DNA of 64,000 bases from Rhizobium sp. ICMP 5592 (lineage in GTDB: Bacteria; Pseudomonadota; Alphaproteobacteria; Rhizobiales; Rhizobiaceae): NCBI RefSeq assembly GCF_009498525.1, contig NZ_QSNT01000001.1:549032-613031 (forward strand), in the 5' to 3' direction. Position numbers and translations under genes: made by a program. Below are positions 27,210-34,208 of this stretch, piece after piece. The first letter of the stretch is position 1; each line of letters starts with the position of its first letter. The notes below the pieces were generated by a model. That model saw nothing but the letters and a program-made list of their open reading frames with translations, was not told the DNA's origin and ran no database searches.

Positions 27210-27635
27210 TTAGAGCGAAATGACAAGGTGCTTCTGGGGAAGGTTGCCTGCCCCTCGATATGCGGTGATTTCGATCTCGAACAGATATTCAGGCCCGCCG
27301 AGAGGACCGCAGCTCACGCAGCTTGCCGGATCGATGCCTTTAAACTTCTCGCCCATAAAGGCCATGACATCTGCAACATCTTCCTGACGCGGAATGAAGA
27401 TCCGCCGGCGGACAACGTCCGCAAGGCTGGCACCGACCGACGCCAATGCGCCTTCGACATTCTTCATCGCCTGCCTGGCCTGTTCGACGGCGGTGTCCGG
27501 CATCGCTCGGGTCTTGTAGTCTCGCCCGGCGGTGAGCGACATGAAAATCCAGTTGTCGAGCGCGACGATCCGCGAATAGCCCTCCTTGTCCTCGAGGATG
27601 CTACCCGACTTCACTTTGACGATTTCGCTGACCAT
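27210..27635 (-). CDS. RidA/YjgF-family protein, atypical (no catalytic Arg)
   Basis: A 141-residue Rid-fold protein. Classical RidA imine deaminases have an Arg in the ARSCVEV segment that holds the substrate carboxylate. The equivalent stretch here reads DPASCVSCG (Ser105-Cys106 in place of Arg), so it belongs to a Rid subfamily without proven deaminase activity. The start at 27635 has AAGGA upstream; an earlier in-frame ATG at 27662 has no site. It sits in the module with an amino-acid-type importer and a flavin monooxygenase, where unstable imines could arise. Confidence 0.82.
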   Translation of the reverse strand: MVSEIVKVKSGSILEDKEGYSRIVALDNWIFMSLTAGRDYKTRAMPDTAVEQARQAMKNVEGALASVGASLADVVRRRIFIPRQEDVADVMAFMGEKFKGIDPASCVSCGPLGGPEYLFEIEITAYRGAGNLPQKHLVISL

Positions 27636-27752
27636 GATGGTTCCTTGGATAGGGATGTGCATATCCGAGCCGGGAGCGTGCAGCTTTGCTGACGGTTCCC
27701 GGTGCGGAAATGCGCTGTTTTGGGTGCGGACCTAGGAGCGGTACGCTATCGA

Positions 27753-28514
27753 TTAGATGGAGATTCCGCCGTCGATGACGACGGTATGGCCCGTTATCAT
27801 CCGACCCGCGAAGCCGAGGTAGACGATCAGTTCCGCGACCTCATCCGGGGTGCAGAGCTTCTTCAGCGGCGTTGCTGCAATCGTGCCGTCATGCCGCTCC
27901 TTCGACCACTCGATCGCCCAGGAGCTGTCCACCGAGCCCGGTGCCACGGCGTTGACGCGCACATCCGGGGCGAGCGACCGCGCCAGATTTTTCGTCAGGT
28001 TGATAACGGCGGCCTTGGATCCGCTATAGGCGATGGTGCTTGCCACAGACCCGAAGCCGGCGATTGAGGCCGTGTTGACGATAGCGCCCTTGCTTTCCTT
28101 CAAAGCCGATGCCGCAGCCTTGGAGCATCGAAAGACGCTCATCAGGTTGACGTTCAACAGGTTGGCCCACAGCTCCTCGGTGATCGACTCGAGGTCCTGG
28201 ATCGGCACGGGAAGCTTCACACCAGGGGTGCCCGCGTTGTTCACCAGCAGATCGAGATGCCCGAGATCGCTGATTGCCTTCTTGACCATCGCCTCGGCCT
28301 TGTCGGCATCGCCGACATCGCCGGGAGCGGCAACGGGATCATAGCCTTCCTTGCGCAACGTCTCGAGGGCTTCTTGCCCGCGAGGGTCGTCTGGAAGATA
28401 GTTGATCGCCACGCGGGCGCCGCCTCTGCTCAGTATCCGTGCGGTCTCAAAGCCGATCCCGGATGCGCCGCCCGTTACGAGCGCGGTGCGGCCTTTAAGG
28501 TCAAATGAAATCAT
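27753..28514 (-). CDS. Short-chain dehydrogenase/reductase (SDR)
   Basis: A 253-residue classical SDR: cofactor motif TGGASGIG at residues 14-21, NNAG at 92-95 and catalytic Ser150, Tyr163 and Lys167 (YSGSK). It oxidises or reduces an alcohol/ketone with NAD(P). It lies between the Rid gene and the importer ATPase on the minus strand. No member of a specific named family was recognised, so the substrate is presumably an intermediate of the module. Confidence 0.88.
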   Translation of the reverse strand: MISFDLKGRTALVTGGASGIGFETARILSRGGARVAINYLPDDPRGQEALETLRKEGYDPVAAPGDVGDADKAEAMVKKAISDLGHLDLLVNNAGTPGVKLPVPIQDLESITEELWANLLNVNLMSVFRCSKAAASALKESKGAIVNTASIAGFGSVASTIAYSGSKAAVINLTKNLARSLAPDVRVNAVAPGSVDSSWAIEWSKERHDGTIAATPLKKLCTPDEVAELIVYLGFAGRMITGHTVVIDGGISI

Positions 28515-28559
28515 CGTGCAAATCCGATCAAAGTCTAACGTTGCGTTGCGTGAAAGTGC

Positions 28560-29321
28560 TTAAGCCGCCGATATCCTGCGGCCGCAGTCAGTGGGGGCGC
28601 GGTTCTCGCGCCGCAGGAAGCGTTGGGTCTGTTCCTGGGAGGGATTGTCGATCACTTCGGCCGCCGTTCCGAGTTCGCAAACCTCGCCCTGATGCAGAAA
28701 GGCGACGCGATCCGCGGATTCGCGCGCAAAGCCGATATCGTGGGTGACGACGACCATGGTCATCCCCTCCGACTTCAGCAATCGCATGGTTTCCAGAACC
28801 TCGCCGACGAGTTCCGGATCGAGAGCCGAGGTGACCTCGTCAAACAGCATATAGGAAGGCTCCATCGCCAGTGCCCTCGCGATGGCCAGACGCTGCTGCT
28901 GGCCACCGGAAAGCCTTGATGGCAATGCGTTGGCCTTGTCGCCGAGCCCGACATGTTCGAGATGCTTCTGGGCAAGTTTGCGTGCCTCCGAACGGCTGCG
29001 CTTTGCGACCACGCGCGGCGCCAGCGCCACATTTTCCAGGGCGGTCAGATGCGGAAAGGCATTGTACTGCTGAAAGACGATGCCGAGTTTGCGGCGCAAG
29101 GTGTTTATGTTGGTCTTCGGGTCATGGACGCTGATCCCGTCGACAATGATCTCACCACCCTGGATCGGCTCCAGGCCGTTGATGCATTGCAGGAGCGTCG
29201 ATTTTCCGGAGCCGCTGGCGCCGATCAGGCACAAAAGCTCACCCTTCTCGACCGTCAGATTGATGCCTTTCAGAACAGTCAACGGACCGAAGATCTTGCG
29301 GACGTTTTTGATCTCGATCAT
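28560..29321 (-). CDS. Amino-acid ABC transporter ATP-binding protein
   Basis: A 253-residue polar amino-acid ATPase with Walker A GASGSGKST, signature LSGGQQQRLAIARAL, and Walker B YMLFDEVTSALD. The start at 29321 overlaps the stop of the upstream permease (ATGA). It energises the importer of the GntR-controlled module. Confidence 0.92.
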   Translation of the reverse strand: MIEIKNVRKIFGPLTVLKGINLTVEKGELLCLIGASGSGKSTLLQCINGLEPIQGGEIIVDGISVHDPKTNINTLRRKLGIVFQQYNAFPHLTALENVALAPRVVAKRSRSEARKLAQKHLEHVGLGDKANALPSRLSGGQQQRLAIARALAMEPSYMLFDEVTSALDPELVGEVLETMRLLKSEGMTMVVVTHDIGFARESADRVAFLHQGEVCELGTAAEVIDNPSQEQTQRFLRRENRAPTDCGRRISAA

Positions 29322-29974
29322 ACGAGAACCCTTCTTTCAAGTTGGCGGCTGTACTTGGAAACCGGATAGCAAATGAGGAAATAGAATAGCCCGGTCCCCA
29401 GCAGCATGAGCCAGGTTTCGTGGGTTCGGGTCATGAGCATCTGGGCGGTGCGGGTGAATTCCAGATAGCCGATGACCCCTGCCAGCGAGCTATCCTTGAT
29501 CAGGCTCAGCACCAGGCCGATCCAGGACGGAAGCCCGGCGCGAAAACCAAGGGGCGCCGAGATGTGGTAGAGTTCCTGGAAGTAGTTCATCCCCAAGGAG
29601 CGAGCACCCCGGCGGTATTGAAACGGCACGGATCGCAGGGCGTCGCGCGCGACTTCGGCTGTGACGGCTGCCATCCAGGCGCCGAGCGCGACGGTGCCGA
29701 ACCAGAACGGCGAGGCGCTGAACCCCATGAGCGACAGGATGCTATTGGCGAGGATCAGCTGAATGACCATGGGCACGCTGCGAAGGACGTCGATGATCGG
29801 CGTCGTCAGCAAGCGGATGACGAACGAGATCGACCGCAACCATCCAAGGACGATGCCGAGGATTGTGCCGAGCAGGCCAGCCGCAATGGCGATCTTGATG
29901 GTGTTAATCGCTCCCAGCAACAGGAAGTAGGCATCGGACCAGTGCAAGCCCTGATTTGCAAATTGAAATTGCAT
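29318..29974 (-). CDS. Amino-acid ABC transporter permease
   Basis: A 218-residue HisM-type permease with an EAA-like loop (RRGARSLGMNYFQELYHISAP), in which the usual E-A-A is replaced by R-G-A. It directly follows its partner permease (stop and start share a base). The altered EAA triad is unusual but the surrounding G and P positions are kept. Confidence 0.9.
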   Translation of the reverse strand: MQFQFANQGLHWSDAYFLLLGAINTIKIAIAAGLLGTILGIVLGWLRSISFVIRLLTTPIIDVLRSVPMVIQLILANSILSLMGFSASPFWFGTVALGAWMAAVTAEVARDALRSVPFQYRRGARSLGMNYFQELYHISAPLGFRAGLPSWIGLVLSLIKDSSLAGVIGYLEFTRTAQMLMTRTHETWLMLLGTGLFYFLICYPVSKYSRQLERRVLV

Positions 29975-30639
29975 CAGGTCCTCCCGTACATGAGCTTGAA
30001 AACGAGATGCGCCGAAAGCTGCAGAGCCTTTGCGATGACGTAGTAAAATCCGGCCGTCACGATGAAGAATTCGAACGTGCGGAACGACACGGATTGCGCA
30101 TATTGGGCCGCCCCCGCCAGCTCTCTCAAGCCAACGAGCATGCCGAGCGACGTGTTGAGCATTCCCCAGATGCCCTGCGTGACGAAGGCGAGGAAAATAA
30201 CCTGGAAGACCTGCGGGAAGACGACATGCATGAAGCTCTGGAAGCTGGTCATTCCGAGGGATCGCGCCGCGGAGAATTGCTGGCGCGGGATCGCCGCAAT
30301 GCCACCCCGGAAAATCTCAGCCAGATAACCGGCATTGTTGAACGAGATCGCCGCGAGAACCGAAATGTAGCTCGATATGTTGATGCCAAGCGCGCCGAGG
30401 CCGAAATAGATCATGAAGACCTGGAAGAGCACCGGCGTGTTGCGGGACAGCTCGACCCAGGCCGTCGCTAGTCGATAGCCGAGGCCGGTTTCCCTTTGGC
30501 GAGCGACGGCCATCGGCATGGCGATCAGCGTTCCGATGACAAACGACAGTATGGTGATCTGAACGGTCACCCAGGCGCCAGCCAGGAGCTGCGGCAAAGC
30601 ATCCCAAACGATGGACCAGTAGAATTGATAACCAAGCAT
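29974..30639 (-). CDS. Amino-acid ABC transporter permease
   Basis: A 221-residue permease with membrane helices and EAA-type loop (FSAARSLGMTSFQSFMHVVFP). It lies 56 bases after the binding-protein gene, across a strong hairpin (30656-30682), and overlaps its partner permease by one base. Confidence 0.9.
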   Translation of the reverse strand: MLGYQFYWSIVWDALPQLLAGAWVTVQITILSFVIGTLIAMPMAVARQRETGLGYRLATAWVELSRNTPVLFQVFMIYFGLGALGINISSYISVLAAISFNNAGYLAEIFRGGIAAIPRQQFSAARSLGMTSFQSFMHVVFPQVFQVIFLAFVTQGIWGMLNTSLGMLVGLRELAGAAQYAQSVSFRTFEFFIVTAGFYYVIAKALQLSAHLVFKLMYGRT

Positions 30640-30655
30640 GGCAGTGTCCCAATAT

Positions 30656-30682
30656 CCATTGGCAGGAGTTGCCTGCCAATGG
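30656..30682 (-). terminator. Intercistronic hairpin after binding-protein gene
   Basis: Perfect 11-base stem CCATTGGCAGG / CCTGCCAATGG with a five-base loop, 14 bases after the binding-protein stop. No T-run follows; probably mRNA stabilisation or partial attenuation that lifts binding-protein over permease levels. Confidence 0.6.
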
Positions 30683-30695
30683 AGGTTCGGTTGAA

Positions 30696-31523
30696 CTAGA
30701 AGTCGACGCCATTGGCATGGAGCGACGGCACCGGCCCATTGCCGAAATACTGCTTGTAGACTTCAGCGAAGCGGCCGCTGACGCTCTGCTGCCAGACGAA
30801 CATTTTTGCCCAGTTCAGCATCTGCTGGTCGTCGCGGCGCACAGCGATGGACACCATGTCGGAAAGCGGCGCTTCTCCGGCAATGACGAATTCGGGGAAC
30901 TGTCCGCTCTGCTCGAGAGCGTTGAAGACACCGAAGGAGACAAGAATGGCGTCGACCTTGCCCTGTTGCAAGGCAAGATAGGCTTCAGCATCGGTCGAAT
31001 AGCCGGTGTAGGTGGCGCCTTTGTCCTTCCAGCCATTCGCAAGCTCTTTATTCAGCAGCTGCTCGGGGGTGCTGCCGACCACGCCGCCCAGCTTCTTGCT
31101 GCTCAGATCCGCATAGGCCTTGATGCCCGTGTCCTTGCGCGTGACCACACCCATCGTATTGTTCATGTAAGGCTGGGTAAAGGCGACGGTCAGTGCGCGC
31201 TTCGGCGTCGGCGTCGTCGATGCAATCAGTACGTCGATACGGTTGGATACCAGCGCTGGAATGCGATCCGGCGAGGGAGTCTCGACGATCTCCGGCTCCG
31301 CTCCGAGGGCGGCGGCCATATCCTTGCAATAGACTACGTCGAAGCCCTCCGGCTCGTTGTTGGTATTGCGAAAGCCGGCAGGCGGGCTGTCCAGCATGAT
31401 GCCGCAGCGCAGTTTCTTGCTCTGAACAACCGTATCGAGCGCGGACTGCGCATAGGAGTGTGCCGACAGCGTCAGGCTGAAAGCGGTAGCGATCATTGCG
31501 GTCTTGAGTATGGTATTACGCAT
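30696..31523 (-). CDS. Amino-acid ABC transporter substrate-binding protein (SBP_bac_3)
   Basis: A 275-residue periplasmic protein with an N-terminal signal (about residues 1-25, ending SAHSYAQ) and the family 3 fold (GIMLDSPPAGFRNTNNEPEG, GFDVVYCKDMAAALG). It begins the importer gene set, 96 bases downstream of the monooxygenase gene. A copy of the GntR motif at 31542-31553 lies 19 bases upstream of its start, suggesting a separate regulated promoter. Confidence 0.9.
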   Translation of the reverse strand: MRNTILKTAMIATAFSLTLSAHSYAQSALDTVVQSKKLRCGIMLDSPPAGFRNTNNEPEGFDVVYCKDMAAALGAEPEIVETPSPDRIPALVSNRIDVLIASTTPTPKRALTVAFTQPYMNNTMGVVTRKDTGIKAYADLSSKKLGGVVGSTPEQLLNKELANGWKDKGATYTGYSTDAEAYLALQQGKVDAILVSFGVFNALEQSGQFPEFVIAGEAPLSDMVSIAVRRDDQQMLNWAKMFVWQQSVSGRFAEVYKQYFGNGPVPSLHANGVDF

Positions 31524-31541
31524 GTCATTCCCCTTTTCGAT

Positions 31542-31553
31542 ATTGTATATTAG
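31542..31553 (+). promoter_or_regulatory. Candidate GntR operator, site 2
   Basis: ATTGTATATTAG, 19 bases upstream of the binding-protein start at 31523. It shares the FadR-class motif with the sites at 27172, 33282 and 33354. Confidence 0.5.
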
Positions 31554-31618
31554 CTGCTTAGTTTTCGACTTTTATAAGCCTCCGGCCCTCTCCCTTTGAG
31601 GGTCGATTTCCCCCGAGC

Positions 31619-32710
31619 TCAACCGGCTTTGCGTTGGGCTATCTCCTGAGCACCGATGTTTGCGATCGGGCCGACTGCCTGTTCAACCAACGGAAGAACC
31701 TCCTTCTTGAAGCGGTAGATCGACTTTTGCGCCCGCTCCAATGGCATGCAGCCAAAGGAAAAGTTGCAGGTGTAGTTGGACGGATTGAGGCGCTTGATGT
31801 TGTCGACGATCTTTTCGGCGACCGTGTGCGGATCGCCGACGACCATGTTGTCGGCATATTGCTCGAGCGTGAATTCGCCGGGATAGGGCTCGTTGCGGAT
31901 AAATCCCGCCTGATCCAACGGCAGCTCCGGCTGGCGCAGAAAATGGGCCATACGCCCGACGTAACGGGCACGCTCGCCGGCCTCCAGCGCCTCGGCTCGG
32001 CTGTCGGTGATGTTGACATATTGCATGATGGCAAGCGGCTTTGTCGTGGGATCGTCCCCGATCGACTCCCAGGCGTTGTTCAGCCCGTCGCCCATCTTGT
32101 AGAGAGCCGGCGATCCAAGAGTGCTTGCTGCGATGAAAGGGGTGGCGCCCCATTTCTTGAAGCGGCTGAGAAGCTTGGGATGGGAGGACGTCACGAAGAT
32201 CTGCGGCAGCGGCTTTTGTTCGGTCTTGATCGCAAAGGATGTCTTTGGAACCGAGATGAATTTGCCGTTGTATTCAACCGTGCCGTTGACGAGGGCCTGC
32301 TCGATGATGTCCCAATATTCAAGAAAGATATCGACCTTATCGTCAAGGACAACGTCATAGCGATCGAACTCGTATTGCTGGTATCCGGTTCCCATGCCGA
32401 TCACCAGGCGGCCGCCGGATTGCGTATCCGCGACGGCGATCTCCTGGGCAACCCTGAGCGGGTTGTAGAGCGGAAGAACGATGACGCCAGGCCCAAGCTT
32501 GATCTTGCTTGTCCAGCCAGCAGCGTAGGAACACATCATCAAGGGCGATGGGGAGCTCGAATAGTTTGCGAAATGATGTTCGGCGAACCAGGCGATGTCG
32601 AAATCGAGCTCTTCGGCGGTTTCGACCATTTTTCTGGTATCGCGCATGACGCCGAGCGCGCCATCGGGATGATCCCGCAACGTCATCAAGTTGAACAGAC
32701 CGAGCTGCAT
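31619..32710 (-). CDS. LLM-class flavin-dependent monooxygenase (luciferase-like)
   Basis: A 363-residue TIM-barrel protein of the bacterial luciferase superfamily, with the typical opening (MQLGLFNLMTLR), FAEHHFANYSSSPSPLMM near residue 42 and GVIVLPLYNPLRVAQEIA. It uses reduced FMN supplied by a partner reductase, most likely the product of the adjacent gene 27 bases upstream, to oxygenate an unknown organic substrate. The absence of RutA-like motifs rules against pyrimidine oxygenase. It is part of the minus-strand GntR module. Confidence 0.88.
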   Translation of the reverse strand: MQLGLFNLMTLRDHPDGALGVMRDTRKMVETAEELDFDIAWFAEHHFANYSSSPSPLMMCSYAAGWTSKIKLGPGVIVLPLYNPLRVAQEIAVADTQSGGRLVIGMGTGYQQYEFDRYDVVLDDKVDIFLEYWDIIEQALVNGTVEYNGKFISVPKTSFAIKTEQKPLPQIFVTSSHPKLLSRFKKWGATPFIAASTLGSPALYKMGDGLNNAWESIGDDPTTKPLAIMQYVNITDSRAEALEAGERARYVGRMAHFLRQPELPLDQAGFIRNEPYPGEFTLEQYADNMVVGDPHTVAEKIVDNIKRLNPSNYTCNFSFGCMPLERAQKSIYRFKKEVLPLVEQAVGPIANIGAQEIAQRKAG

Positions 32711-32737
32711 TACAATTCTCCTGGCTATCGGTAGCGC

Positions 32738-33244
32738 CTAAGCGGCGTCATTCAGCAGCAATGGCGCACACGCCACGTAACCGCCGTTTTGGTAGATCAA
32801 CGGATCGACGCGCTCCGCAAAACCTGCGGCGACGGCGCGCCCGATCACGATTTGATGGGTGGAATAGGCAACGGTCTGATCGACCTCACAAAAGAGATTG
32901 GCCTGGGCATCCGGCAGGTAGGGAATACCCTGGGCATCTTCCGCCCAGCCGCCGACCAGAAACCGCTCGCTTGGCGGCACGCCGCCGCTGAAGCGCTTCG
33001 AGATTTCGACCTGTGATTTTTGCAGAACGTTGATGCAGTAACGACCCTCCGCAAGCAGCGGATTGATGATCGACGTGCCGTTGTTGATGCACGCCAGGAT
33101 CGACAGCGGCTTGAAGCACAGCGAGGTGACCGACGTCACCGTAATGCCAAAACGAACGCCCTCGTGCTGGCACGAAATGACGCAGACCGTTGCTGCGAGA
33201 CGTCGCATGGATTGGCGGAAATTCTCTTCGTGCTGGTCGCTCAT
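32738..33244 (-). CDS. Flavin reductase family protein (FMN reductase component)
   Basis: A 168-residue protein of the DIM6/NTAB/HpaC-like flavin reductase fold (TVCVISCQHEGVRFGITVTSVTSL and the IHP-less SILACIN strand). It supplies FMNH2 to the luciferase-like monooxygenase downstream. ATG at 33244 was chosen with GGAG nine bases upstream; a TTG at 33259 is the only further in-frame start. It is the first gene of the minus-strand set, divergent from an SDR gene. Confidence 0.87.
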   Translation of the reverse strand: MSDQHEENFRQSMRRLAATVCVISCQHEGVRFGITVTSVTSLCFKPLSILACINNGTSIINPLLAEGRYCINVLQKSQVEISKRFSGGVPPSERFLVGGWAEDAQGIPYLPDAQANLFCEVDQTVAYSTHQIVIGRAVAAGFAERVDPLIYQNGGYVACAPLLLNDAA

Positions 33245-33281
33245 CAAAGCCATCTCCAATTCGATGGCGGGATGATTGCGG

Positions 33282-33293
33282 ATTATCTACAAT
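33282..33293 (-). promoter_or_regulatory. Candidate GntR operator, site 3
   Basis: Minus-strand ATTGTAGATAAT upstream of the flavin reductase start at 33244. It forms an inverted pair with the site at 33354-33365, 60 bases away. Confidence 0.5.
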
Positions 33294-33353
33294 CTGTCAA
33301 TCATCATTTTTCCGATTGTCAAATTGCTCAAGGGACAGGAGCGGCATTGATAA

Positions 33354-33365
33354 ATTGTAGATCAT
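33354..33365 (+). promoter_or_regulatory. Candidate GntR operator, site 4
   Basis: ATTGTAGATCAT, 77 bases upstream of the divergent SDR start at 33442. The nine-base core ATTGTAGAT is the exact reverse complement of the core of the site at 33285-33293. Confidence 0.5.
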
Positions 33366-33441
33366 CTGCAATGATGCGACTTCGATCCGTGGTGACCGGC
33401 CGCGGCAAATCACAGGCATCTAGGTGGAAGATGGAGGGATC

Positions 33442-34188
33442 ATGTCATTGGATCTAGCTGGTAGGACAATCATCGTCTCTGGCGCTGCCGGCGGTGTAGG
33501 CCGCTCTGTTGTGGGCAAGCTTGCGGCTATGGGCGCGTGTGTCTGTGCAACGGATCTGACGCCCAGCGTTCTGGAGCTCGGCGCGGGCAAAGTGGTTTCG
33601 ATCGTTGGCGATGTCACGAAATCGGATCATGTGAACGCCATTTATGAATTTGCTGAAAGCAAATTGGGGCCTGTCGACGGCCTTGTCAGCAATGCGGGTT
33701 TCATCATTTCGAAATCCGTCCACGAAACCTCCGAGGAGGAGTGGGACAGCGTCATGAACGCAAACGCGAAGTCATTCTTTCTGATGGCGAAGCGAGCCCT
33801 GCCATCGATGATGGAGCGTCGCACCGGGACGATCGTCGCGACCGGATCCATTTCCAGCGTCGTAGGGCTTCCCTCGCAGGCAGCCTATTGCGCCAGCAAG
33901 GGTGCCCTGCTGCAACTGGTTCGGCAAATGGCCGTCGATTATGCGTCTGCTGGCATCAGGATCAATGCGGTCGGGCCAGGCTCGATCAACACCCCATTCC
34001 TGACGAAATATCTGCAAGGTCTGGAGGATCCTGCCGCCGGCGAAGCGAATATCAAGTCGGCGCATCCGCTTGGACGATGGGCCGAGCCCGAAGAGATAGC
34101 GGATGCGATCGTCTATCTCTCCAGTTCCGCGAGCTCATTTGTTACCGGTCAGATTCTGATGGTTGACGGCGGATACACGGCACGGTGA
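33442..34188 (+). CDS. Short-chain dehydrogenase/reductase (SDR)
   Basis: A 248-residue classical SDR: cofactor motif SGAAGGVG (residues 13-20), SNAG (83-86) and catalytic Ser138, Tyr149 and Lys153 (YCASK). ATG at 33442 has GGAGGG upstream. It is divergent from the flavin reductase-monooxygenase genes with the paired GntR motif between them, so it likely belongs to the same pathway; convergent with the LuxR gene. Confidence 0.9.
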   Translation: MSLDLAGRTIIVSGAAGGVGRSVVGKLAAMGACVCATDLTPSVLELGAGKVVSIVGDVTKSDHVNAIYEFAESKLGPVDGLVSNAGFIISKSVHETSEEEWDSVMNANAKSFFLMAKRALPSMMERRTGTIVATGSISSVVGLPSQAAYCASKGALLQLVRQMAVDYASAGIRINAVGPGSINTPFLTKYLQGLEDPAAGEANIKSAHPLGRWAEPEEIADAIVYLSSSASSFVTGQILMVDGGYTAR

Positions 34189-34208
34189 TCGGCGGATAGC
34201 CAAGAACC

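Noticed and set aside
27210..33244. Rut pyrimidine pathway (RidA-like, luciferase-like and flavin reductase genes)
   Set aside because: The monooxygenase lacks RutA features and RutB, RutD, RutE and RutG are absent, so the resemblance is only by family.
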